From the NCBI GenBank assembly GCA_017616955.1, contig JAFZXD010000241.1:1-5788 (forward strand): DNA of 5,788 nucleotides, read 5' to 3'. The notes below the pieces were generated by a model. The model ran no database searches. It saw only the letters and a program-made list of their open reading frames with translations, and had not been told where the DNA came from. The DNA is from Eubacterium sp. Its GTDB lineage: Bacteria; Bacillota; Clostridia; Lachnospirales; Lachnospiraceae. Below are positions 1-5,788 of this stretch, piece by piece. The translations under genes were made by a program, and so were the position numbers. Every line of letters begins with the position of its first letter. Positions within the stretch are counted from its first letter, which is position 1.

Positions 1-33
1 AACACCTATGGTGGATAAATATATTAAGACTCA

Positions 34-63
34 AAAAAAGAAGCCAAATTCGGCTTCTTTTTT
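34..63. terminator. bidirectional intrinsic terminator
   Basis: Positions 34-45 pair perfectly with 52-63, giving a 12-bp stem around the 6-nt loop AAATTC. The GC-rich core (GAAGCC/GGCTTC) sits next to the loop, with an A tract on the left arm and a T tract on the right arm. Read on either strand, the hairpin therefore ends in a run of T. It begins 15 bp beyond the stop codon of the minus-strand aminotransferase, which it should terminate. On the plus strand it could end a convergent gene lying mostly off the left edge. Confidence 0.9.
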
Positions 64-77
64 GATTTATATAAGAT

Positions 78-1130
78 TTATACTATTTCAAGAATTGTGT
101 TGACCATCAGGTCATTCTGTTTCGGATTCATAAAGCAGAATCTGATGTACTTGTTTGAGAGTCCTCTGATGTCATCGCATTTTCTGATGATGATTCCTCG
201 CTGGTTGCAGTGCATAGCTACATCTGCAGCGTCTATATCATCTTTCAGAAGTTTTACCAGCATGAAGTTTGCATCCGGTCTAAAAAGATGGATGCTTCTA
301 CTGGTTGACATTGCGAGATACACAAGGGATCTTTCGGTGTGGATAGTTGACTGGGACTGAGTTATATATTCTTCGTCCTTAAACATATCCGTTATAGCGA
401 TAGCCGTAAGTGAGGCTATATTGTTCTTAGTCGTAAGGAAGTCAATCTGTTCTTTATATGCAGGATTGCTCATGATCGCATATGCGAATCTGAGACCGGG
501 AACTGCAAAGAACTTTGAAACGCTTCTTATTACCGCGAGATTGTCATAAACCTGAGCAAGTCCGGTTGCCGTAAATGACTCAAAATCATCTGTGAACTCT
601 ATATACATCTCATCAACAATGAGGAAGATATTCTTCTTCTTGCAGGTATCGGTAATCTTGGTTACTTCCTCCAGTGAGATACGTTTAGAAGTTGGGTTAT
701 TCGGATTACACAAGATAACCATATCGATGTCATCTGTTATGGCGTCTACAAAATCGTTGGTATTCAGTACATATTCATCTTCTTCCTTGAGATCGAAGTA
801 TACGATATCGATGTTGTATGAAGAAAGAACTCTGACATATTCGGATGGTCCCGGGGAAAGCAGCAGTACTTTTTTAGGTGTAATAAGCGCTGTAAAAAGC
901 TTAAGTAGATCGGTAGATCCATTTCCCATAACGATATGATCCAGCGAAGCATTTACATACTCTGCTACTGCTTTTTTTAGCTTGGTATAATAGATGTCGG
1001 GGTATTTGGAAATAGAACTTATATTCTGCTGAATAGCGCGAGTCACGGAACCAGGTATGCCACGGGGATTCAGATTTGCATTGAAAAGAACGGTTTCATA
1101 TTGCTCTATCCTCAGCGGACTGGAATTCAT
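78..1130 (-). CDS. PLP-dependent class I/II aminotransferase, HisC/CobD-like
   Basis: A complete 350-residue fold-type I PLP enzyme that probably moves an amino group between an amino acid (or amino-acid phosphate) and a 2-oxo acid in the cytoplasm. Visible motifs, in order: N-terminal NANLNPRG (residues 17-24); GNGS (69-72), the cofactor-phosphate loop; NPNNPT (142-147); DEMYIEF with Asp173 (pyridine nitrogen) and Tyr176; SVSKFFAVPGLR with Lys206 as the expected Schiff-base lysine and Arg214 near the phosphate; and YIRFCF with Arg330 as the likely carboxylate-binding arginine. The length is normal for histidinol-phosphate aminotransferase (HisC) or threonine-phosphate decarboxylase (CobD). 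The last residue of the usual NPNNPTG is Ser148 here, and SPGPSEY (92-98) resembles the PTFSEY segment of CobD-type proteins. No his or cobalamin genes are nearby, so the substrate cannot be named. Related domains in Lachnospiraceae are often fused to a nucleotidyltransferase (from memory); this one stands alone. The start is supported by GGAGG (complement of 1140-1144) 9 nt upstream. Confidence 0.93.
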   Translation of the reverse strand: MNSSPLRIEQYETVLFNANLNPRGIPGSVTRAIQQNISSISKYPDIYYTKLKKAVAEYVNASLDHIVMGNGSTDLLKLFTALITPKKVLLLSPGPSEYVRVLSSYNIDIVYFDLKEEDEYVLNTNDFVDAITDDIDMVILCNPNNPTSKRISLEEVTKITDTCKKKNIFLIVDEMYIEFTDDFESFTATGLAQVYDNLAVIRSVSKFFAVPGLRFAYAIMSNPAYKEQIDFLTTKNNIASLTAIAITDMFKDEEYITQSQSTIHTERSLVYLAMSTSRSIHLFRPDANFMLVKLLKDDIDAADVAMHCNQRGIIIRKCDDIRGLSNKYIRFCFMNPKQNDLMVNTILEIV

Positions 1131-1158
1131 AGTTGTTTTCCTCCGGATAAAAATAGTC

Positions 1159-1187
1159 TTTAAAACTCTGGTTTAATCTGATATAAT
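1159..1187 (+). promoter_or_regulatory. sigma-A-type promoter for the large gene/operon
   Basis: The -10 is a perfect TATAAT at 1182-1187, preceded by TG at 1179-1180 with one base between, so it is an extended -10. The -35 is TTTAAA at 1159-1164 (4 of 6 consensus bases) at the optimal 17-nt spacing. Transcription would start near 1194 and leave a leader of about 70 nt before the start codon at 1265. It is the best plus-strand promoter candidate in the window and probably drives both the large gene and the Hsp70-like gene behind it. Confidence 0.72.
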
Positions 1188-1222
1188 AAGGTGATTTATT
1201 TTCGTTTTTTGTTAACAGATAT

Positions 1223-1251
1223 ATTGTACAAAGTTTTTAAGTTAGTTGCAA
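1223..1251 (-). promoter_or_regulatory. sigma-A-type promoter for the aminotransferase
   Basis: Read on the minus strand, TTGCAA (complement of 1246-1251; 4 of 6 to TTGACA) is followed after exactly 17 nt by TACAAT (complement of 1223-1228; 5 of 6 to TATAAT). The predicted start is near 1216, giving a leader of about 86 nt before the start codon at 1130. The -10 lies inside an 8-bp perfect palindrome, TTGTACAA (1224-1231). A TATTAT on the minus strand (complement of 1183-1188) is an alternative -10 but has no matching -35. Confidence 0.55.
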
Positions 1252-1254
1252 GGG
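1250..1254 (+). promoter_or_regulatory. weak ribosome binding site of the large gene
   Basis: The only purine-rich stretch before the start codon at 1265 is AAGGG (continuing GAAAAA), 10 nt upstream. This is clearly weaker than the GGAGG sites of the two neighbouring genes. It overlaps the -35 element of the minus-strand promoter. No better in-frame start lies nearby, and the residues right after this Met belong to the folded N-terminal region, so the start is kept. Confidence 0.55.
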
Positions 1255-1264
1255 AAAAATAAAT

Positions 1265-4200
1265 ATGAAGGCTATAGTAGAACAATATGCAAAGGGACAG
1301 TTTAAGATAGACCGGCCGGAGGTTTATATCTCCGAACAGAATTTTAAGATCAATATAGAAGCCGGCACCGTTTACGAGGGACAGTTCTCGATAGAGAGCA
1401 GGAATAATTACCCGATAAAAGGAATGGTGTACGACAGCAGATACATGCTTCGCTTTGAAGATCATAGCTTTATAAGCAGGAACTTCACAGTGAAGTATAC
1501 TTTTGACGCTACTTGTCTGGAAGCCGGTCAGAATTTCCGCGGACATATAAATGTCATAACAGACGGTGGTGAGTGGAGACTTCCATATGATATTAGCATA
1601 GTTCCTTCATGTGTTAAGTATCATGATGAGAAGATAGATGATTTATTCAAATTCGCTTCCCTTGCGGAGAGAAACTGGAATGATGCGGCAAGACTATTTG
1701 TTAATGATGATTTCCGTCGTACTTTCATTGATAAGGAAACACTTATAAAGAAGATGTACGAGAGTCTTCTAGAAAGCCGTTCGGTCAATCAGGCTATGGA
1801 AGAATTCCTGGTTCTCGTTTCCAAGAAGCGTACAGTTACTCTGTCGGTTTCCAAACCTAAGATAGACATTGATATGCCTAGAGAGACAGAGAGTATAACT
1901 GTAGACATTTCCAAGAATACATGGGGTTATACATTTTCAGAGATATATTCCGATTCGGAGTTTATTATTCCGTCAAAGAAGACTATATCCGCTAAAGACT
2001 TTTCGGGAAATGTATGCTCACTCAAGGTTTATATCTCACCTGAACACGTGCCGGATGGCGAGAACTCAGGTAAGCTTATAATCGAGAATATATATCAGAG
2101 GATAGAGGTTGAGGTGCATCTTGCAAAACCTCTGTCTGTTCGTTCAAATACTGAGTATCGTATGCGACTTCAGGATTACAAGAAGAGCAGATCTACGATC
2201 ACCAGAGCTTATATAGATTTCAGAATGGATAGAATATCTCTTGATGAGTATATATCCAAAAATATTGAAGCTCTCGGCAAGCTTAACGATCTGGAACCTG
2301 AAGAGGATCTGTATCGACTTGGTATAATGCACATGAATATCCTGGCGGGAGACGGTTCCAGGGTTGAGCAGGAGTTCATGCGTATTGAGGCGGATGTCGA
2401 TAAGGACAGCATGAGCAATCAACAGCTGTGTTACTATAACTATCTTAAAGCGATGGTAACCAAGGATGAGGAGATCACTCAGCAGGCTGCAAATGTTATC
2501 CGAAGGAATTACAGAACACAGGAACCAAAGATGTTTTACTTCTGGCTTCTTCTGTTTGTTGATCAGACTTATACGGAAGATAAAGCTGCTCTGTACAGAG
2601 AACTTACGCAGATGTATAACGAGGGAGAGAACAGCCCTATCATATATTTTGAGTTGTGTAATCTGTTCAATTCAAATCCAATGCTTCTTAAGAAGCTTAC
2701 ACCTTATGAGATAACCGCTATCAAGTGGGGACTCAGAAAGAAGTTTATATCTGATGAAGTTCTTCTTGAATTTGTGAAACTCGCAGGAAAGAATAAGGAT
2801 TTCAATAAGCAGATATTCTCCGTACTTCGTGAGATCTACGATAAGAATGAAGCAGAGCTCAGAGCTCAGCGTCTTAAGATTGCAGAATCCAGAGGACTTA
2901 GCGAGAGTGATCTTTATGAAGATGCTTTGAAAGAAACAGATGGTATTAAAATCTCATCTATAAATGAGTATGATGATGAATCTCTCGAAGATATGCCATT
3001 TGAATTCGGACAGGCAAAGGATTCCGAACTTGCTGATGTTTCGACAGATGCAAATGATTCTGATTCGGAAGAGAGTGACGATCCTTGGAAATTCGGTGAT
3101 GATCTTGATGAAATCAAAGAAGAGGCAGATGATGAAGCTGACGATGAAGCTGAAACTCTTAGCGCAGAACTGGGCGTTGACCCGGAAGACGATGAGGAAG
3201 AAGACTTTATCGGCAGTCTCAGTGATTCAATAAAGAGCAGCGTAAATAAGTCACAGTCAATATCGGATATCCTTAAGCAGGGACAGGATGAACCTGAGAT
3301 CAAGGATGAACCGATTGATTCAAAACTGGATGCGGCTGTTCGTGCAGATGTGGCAGAGAAGCTGTCGCGTAAGGAAAATGAGAACCTGGAGGTTCTTTCA
3401 AGTATATGCTCCATGCTCATTTCCGCAAACATGCTTGATCATAAGTATCACAGATTTTATAAAGCTGCAGTACTTAGAAGCCTTAAGTTTATCGGACTCA
3501 ATGAGTGCTACATCAGAAGTATGAATATGAAGAGGTATGACCTGATACCTACATCAGTTCTTATGTACCTCAATTATAAGAATACACTTACCGAGGATGA
3601 GCTTGCTTATCTTTATGCAAATGTCATCTTCAATAAATCTGAGCACATGAAGATATACCATGAGTATGCACCTACCATGGAAGACTTCATGGAGAATATG
3701 ATAGTTAAGGGAAAGGTAAATGATGACCTGACGGTTATCTATGATGAATTCCTTGAGCCTGAGAATGTAAGCTCCCTCTATGCAGGCAAGCTTATCAATA
3801 TTGTTTTCAGAAGAAAGATCGTATGTACGAACAAGAATCTGGCTGCGGTTATCGTAAGTCATGAGGAACTTCAGAATGATCAGAGAGTTCCGCTTGTGAA
3901 CGGAGAAGCGTATGTAGAGATTCTTTCGGAGAATGCATCTATCATATTTGAGGATAAGAACGGTAATCGTTATGCGGGTTCCATTCCTTATCATTTTGAA
4001 CGGATAGTAGATGAGAAGGCTTATATGCCAATCTGTCGTGAGTACAGTCCAAGGGATTACAGAGTACTTCTCTTCAACTATGAAAGCATAGGTCAGTTCA
4101 CATACAGAAGCGCTAAAGAAGTAAATGCTGCCCGTGAGATTATTCAGTGTGATGAAATCTCTTACGAGTATAAGCAGATGGCGTGTCTGAACATTATCGA

Positions 4201-5359
4201 GTACTATCATGAGAATCTTGATACAGACGTTCTTTCGAAGTATCTGAGCAAGCTCGATATAGAGTACCTGACTCATGCAAATGCCAGAACAGTCATCACA
4301 TATCTTATCGATATGAATATGTTCGCAAAAGCATTCCAGGCTGTTAAGCTTTACGGATTTAACGAACTGGATGTAAATGAGCTTTATCGTCTTGCCGATT
4401 ACGGTGTTACCGATGCGGACGGCTTCGTAAACGAAGACCTTCTGTCTATCTGTATAAACCTTTACAAGACAGGAACGGTAAATGTAAATATCCTGGGTTA
4501 TCTTACATCGAACTTCAAGGGGAGTCTTGAGGAGCTGGCAGATCTCTTTAAGCTGGCTAAGGACAGAGTGTCTGATGTGGGACAGCTTGCTGAGAATACA
4601 CTTGCCCAGATGATGTTTGCCAATACATATGACGAATATATCTATGATATCTTTATAACCTACTACGGAGGAAGAAGCAGAGGCCTTGTTGTTAAGGCAT
4701 TTACAAGACTTTCTGCGTACAACTATCTTGTAAAAGATGCTCAGGTGCCGAACTTCATCTTTGATGCTATGTTCCAGGAGGTTATCAAGGGAAATATAGA
4801 CGACGAGATCTCAAATATGGCACTGCTTCTTTACTTCAGTAAGCTTGAGAGATTCACGGATGTTCAGAAGAAATGGATAGAAGATAACGTTGAGAAGTTT
4901 GTGGATGCAGGTAAGATACTTCCGTTCTTCAAGAACTTTGCATCGTTCATCAGACTTCCGCAGGATGTGTTCCTTAAGACATATCTTGTTTACAAGAGTG
5001 AAAATGAGAGACAGGTATTTGCTCTTTTCAGTTTTGATACAGGAACAAGAAGTAAGCAGAGGATTGAAAGAAGACGACTTGAAGAAGTTGTCACCGGTGT
5101 TTACGTTCTGGAATTCGTTGTATTCCACGGTGAGCGCCTTGTGTACTCTATCGAGGATGATCCGAATGGAAATGCCAAGATAGTTGAATCAGAGGTTCTG
5201 AAGAAGAAGTCATTTGCCAGCAAGAATCTGAGCAGATTCGAGCAGATAAACTCTATGCTTGTAAAGCAGGAGATGAGAAAAGACAGAGAGCTTCTTGAAG
5301 ATCTTGATGTATACATCAATACAGTTCATCTGTTCGAAGAAACTTTGCGGATTTTATAA
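1265..5359 (+). CDS. very large multi-domain protein of unknown function (DUF5717-like)
   Basis: A complete 1364-residue protein. From memory it resembles the DUF5717 family of Lachnospiraceae; function unknown. There is no signal peptide and no membrane segment, so it is predicted to be cytoplasmic. Visible layout: residues 14-115 look like an Ig-like beta-sandwich ending in TDGGEWRLPYDISIV (99-113); 121-185 are helical; 190-288 form a second beta-rich domain ending in IEVEVHLAKP (280-289); 296-545 form a helical, TPR-like solenoid; 569-647 are an acidic linker; 685-845 are helical; 846-915 are beta-rich, with alternating hydrophobic strands around EAYVEILSENASIIFED (881-897); 950-1240 are a second helical solenoid; 1250-1300 have beta strands flanked by a basic patch (1262-1271); 1315-1364 are helical. 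No catalytic motif, ATP-binding loop or metal-binding cluster stands out, which favours a scaffold or adaptor role. Domain limits come from reading the residue pattern, not from a model. It is followed after 64 bp by an Hsp70-like gene on the same strand, probably in one operon. Confidence 0.9.
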   Translation: MKAIVEQYAKGQFKIDRPEVYISEQNFKINIEAGTVYEGQFSIESRNNYPIKGMVYDSRYMLRFEDHSFISRNFTVKYTFDATCLEAGQNFRGHINVITDGGEWRLPYDISIVPSCVKYHDEKIDDLFKFASLAERNWNDAARLFVNDDFRRTFIDKETLIKKMYESLLESRSVNQAMEEFLVLVSKKRTVTLSVSKPKIDIDMPRETESITVDISKNTWGYTFSEIYSDSEFIIPSKKTISAKDFSGNVCSLKVYISPEHVPDGENSGKLIIENIYQRIEVEVHLAKPLSVRSNTEYRMRLQDYKKSRSTITRAYIDFRMDRISLDEYISKNIEALGKLNDLEPEEDLYRLGIMHMNILAGDGSRVEQEFMRIEADVDKDSMSNQQLCYYNYLKAMVTKDEEITQQAANVIRRNYRTQEPKMFYFWLLLFVDQTYTEDKAALYRELTQMYNEGENSPIIYFELCNLFNSNPMLLKKLTPYEITAIKWGLRKKFISDEVLLEFVKLAGKNKDFNKQIFSVLREIYDKNEAELRAQRLKIAESRGLSESDLYEDALKETDGIKISSINEYDDESLEDMPFEFGQAKDSELADVSTDANDSDSEESDDPWKFGDDLDEIKEEADDEADDEAETLSAELGVDPEDDEEEDFIGSLSDSIKSSVNKSQSISDILKQGQDEPEIKDEPIDSKLDAAVRADVAEKLSRKENENLEVLSSICSMLISANMLDHKYHRFYKAAVLRSLKFIGLNECYIRSMNMKRYDLIPTSVLMYLNYKNTLTEDELAYLYANVIFNKSEHMKIYHEYAPTMEDFMENMIVKGKVNDDLTVIYDEFLEPENVSSLYAGKLINIVFRRKIVCTNKNLAAVIVSHEELQNDQRVPLVNGEAYVEILSENASIIFEDKNGNRYAGSIPYHFERIVDEKAYMPICREYSPRDYRVLLFNYESIGQFTYRSAKEVNAAREIIQCDEISYEYKQMACLNIIEYYHENLDTDVLSKYLSKLDIEYLTHANARTVITYLIDMNMFAKAFQAVKLYGFNELDVNELYRLADYGVTDADGFVNEDLLSICINLYKTGTVNVNILGYLTSNFKGSLEELADLFKLAKDRVSDVGQLAENTLAQMMFANTYDEYIYDIFITYYGGRSRGLVVKAFTRLSAYNYLVKDAQVPNFIFDAMFQEVIKGNIDDEISNMALLLYFSKLERFTDVQKKWIEDNVEKFVDAGKILPFFKNFASFIRLPQDVFLKTYLVYKSENERQVFALFSFDTGTRSKQRIERRRLEEVVTGVYVLEFVVFHGERLVYSIEDDPNGNAKIVESEVLKKKSFASKNLSRFEQINSMLVKQEMRKDRELLEDLDVYINTVHLFEETLRIL
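2969..3205 (+). other. acidic low-complexity linker inside the large protein (residues 569-647)
   Basis: 38 of these 79 residues are Asp or Glu, with only three Lys and no Arg, and little predicted structure. It divides the protein into an N-terminal half (two beta domains plus solenoid) and a C-terminal half. Two short aromatic motifs interrupt the acidity: PFEFG at residues 578-582 and PWKFG at 607-611, each preceded by acidic residues. The DNA is rich in GAT/GAA codons. That produces a long Ser-rich open frame on the opposite strand, which is an artefact. Confidence 0.85.
3128..3151 (+). repeat. 12-bp in-frame tandem duplication (DDEA)2
   Basis: GATGATGAAGCT at 3128-3139 is followed directly by GACGATGAAGCT at 3140-3151. 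The two 12-bp units differ at one silent position. They encode Asp-Asp-Glu-Ala twice (residues 622-629) within the acidic linker. The unit is a multiple of three, so copy-number change would alter linker length without a frameshift. Confidence 0.8.
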
Positions 5360-5363
5360 AGTC

Positions 5364-5406
5364 ACTATTCACTGGTTCTACGAGAATATTTATAGCGGCG
5401 AATAGT
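5364..5406 (+). repeat. inverted repeat between the two plus-strand genes
   Basis: ACTATTC at 5364-5370 is the exact reverse complement of GAATAGT at 5400-5406, with 29 nt between. In RNA the stem could extend past one A-C mismatch by three more pairs (5372-5374 with 5396-5398, one of them a U-G wobble). It fills the 64-bp gap and ends 3 nt before the next gene's ribosome site. It lacks a T tract, so it is not a standard terminator. A 7-bp match in so short a gap could be chance. Confidence 0.4.
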
Positions 5407-5409
5407 AAC

Positions 5410-5417
5410 GGGAGGAG
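5410..5417 (+). promoter_or_regulatory. strong ribosome binding site of the Hsp70-like gene
   Basis: GGGAGGAG ends 6 nt before the ATG at 5424 and matches the anti-Shine-Dalgarno sequence closely. It selects this ATG over the in-frame ATG at 5448 (codon 9), which lies inside the conserved nucleotide-binding segment and would remove its first strand. Confidence 0.85.
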
Positions 5418-5423
5418 AAACAC

Positions 5424-5788
5424 ATGGCAGACGTGTTCTACATAGGTATGGATCTGTGTTCGGACTTTACACAGTTATCTTACTATAATGACATAAAAAG
5501 AGAACCTGAATCGGTCAGCCAGCTGAATAACAAAGAGACATATCTGATGCCGAATATTCTGTTCTTCAGTACAGATACTGAGCACTGGTATGTGGGCGGT
5601 GAGGCTTCAGAAGCCAGATTCAATGAGAACGGTACTGTGGTAGACGGAATCTTCGAGAATCTGGAAAGTAACGGAACAATAACTGTTGCAGGTAAGGATT
5701 ATACTTACCAGGATCTCTTTATGATGATGGTAAAACTTCATATAGATTCATTTCTATACAGATATGAGAGCGCTGAGATCAAGAAGCT
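5424..5788 (+). CDS. Hsp70/actin-like ATPase-fold protein, N-terminal part (DUF5716-like)
   Basis: A partial gene with 121 codons plus two bases visible; the rest lies beyond the right edge. The N-terminus, YIGMDLCSDFTQLSYY (residues 6-21), matches the shape of the first phosphate-binding strand-loop-strand of Hsp70/actin-fold proteins (Hsp70 GIDLGTTNS type). LMPNILFFSTDTEHWYVGGEA (41-61) then matches the Hsp70 segment in which a Pro-starting strand is followed by a hairpin and VGxxA. The next part (95-120) is helical and would be the start of the following subdomain. From memory, proteins called DUF5716 in Lachnospiraceae start this way and sit next to DUF5717 genes. The phosphate loop has Cys12, Ser13 and Asp14 where Hsp70 has Gly-Thr-Thr, so ATP binding may be altered. 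It probably shares the mRNA of the large gene upstream: the gap is 64 bp with no clear promoter or terminator. The likely role is chaperone-like or cytoskeletal; the exact function is unknown. Confidence 0.85.
   Translation, partial: MADVFYIGMDLCSDFTQLSYYNDIKREPESVSQLNNKETYLMPNILFFSTDTEHWYVGGEASEARFNENGTVVDGIFENLESNGTITVAGKDYTYQDLFMMMVKLHIDSFLYRYESAEIKK

Noticed and set aside
1..18. Possible 3' end of a convergent plus-strand gene (reading NTYGG then TAA at 16-18).
   Set aside because: The position just before a bidirectional terminator is suitable, but six codons give no recognisable protein and another frame is open further, so it is not listed as a gene.
592..939. 115-codon open frame on the plus strand opposite the aminotransferase.
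   Set aside because: The minus strand here carries intact PLP-enzyme motifs, so this is an antisense shadow.
1211..1231. Short palindromes GTTAAC (1211-1216) and TTGTACAA (1224-1231) as operator sites.
   Set aside because: Six- and eight-base palindromes are common in AT-rich DNA and match no operator I recognise. The second is noted only because it overlaps a -10 element.
2914..3432. 172-codon Ser-rich open frame on the minus strand.
   Set aside because: It is the mirror of the GAT/GAA-rich acidic linker of the large gene. It has very low complexity and no independent support.
3554..4276. 240-codon open frame on the minus strand.
   Set aside because: It lies wholly inside the large gene, whose frame has coherent protein-like pattern. 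The antisense product has no recognisable motif and no promoter or ribosome site I could support.
5331..5360. Separate promoter for the Hsp70-like gene using TATAAA at 5355-5360.
   Set aside because: No -35-like hexamer lies at 16-18 nt spacing, so the gene is better explained by read-through from the large gene.

Overview
The window reads as a stretch of chromosome from a Firmicute, most likely a gut or rumen clostridium of the Lachnospiraceae type. The reasons are AT-leaning composition, frequent ATA (Ile) and AGA (Arg) codons, purine-rich GGAGG ribosome sites, sigma-A-like promoters, and a very large gene followed by an Hsp70-like gene. From memory, this pair matches the DUF5717/DUF5716 pair typical of that family. 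The assignment rests on recall and was not searched. There are no mobile elements, tRNA or rRNA genes, or CRISPR arrays.

Layout. Positions 34-63 hold a hairpin with A and T tracts on either side, which can terminate transcription in both directions. Positions 78-1130 on the minus strand encode a complete PLP-dependent class I/II aminotransferase of the HisC/CobD type. Positions 1131-1264 are a divergent control region with two good promoter candidates, one per strand. They point at each other, so the 5' ends of the two transcripts would overlap. Positions 1265-5359 on the plus strand encode a 1364-residue protein of unknown function: two beta-rich domains, a helical solenoid, a strongly acidic low-complexity linker, a second helical/beta half and a mixed C-terminal region. 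Only 64 bp later, at 5424, an Hsp70/actin-like protein begins and runs off the right edge.

How the genes relate. The two plus-strand genes look like one operon, with one promoter near 1159-1187 and no convincing terminator between them. A soluble multi-domain scaffold next to a divergent Hsp70-like ATPase suggests a chaperone-like or assembly system. This is inference, because neither family has an established function that I know of. The aminotransferase is divergently transcribed and may be functionally unrelated. It could be linked only through the shared, overlapping promoter region.
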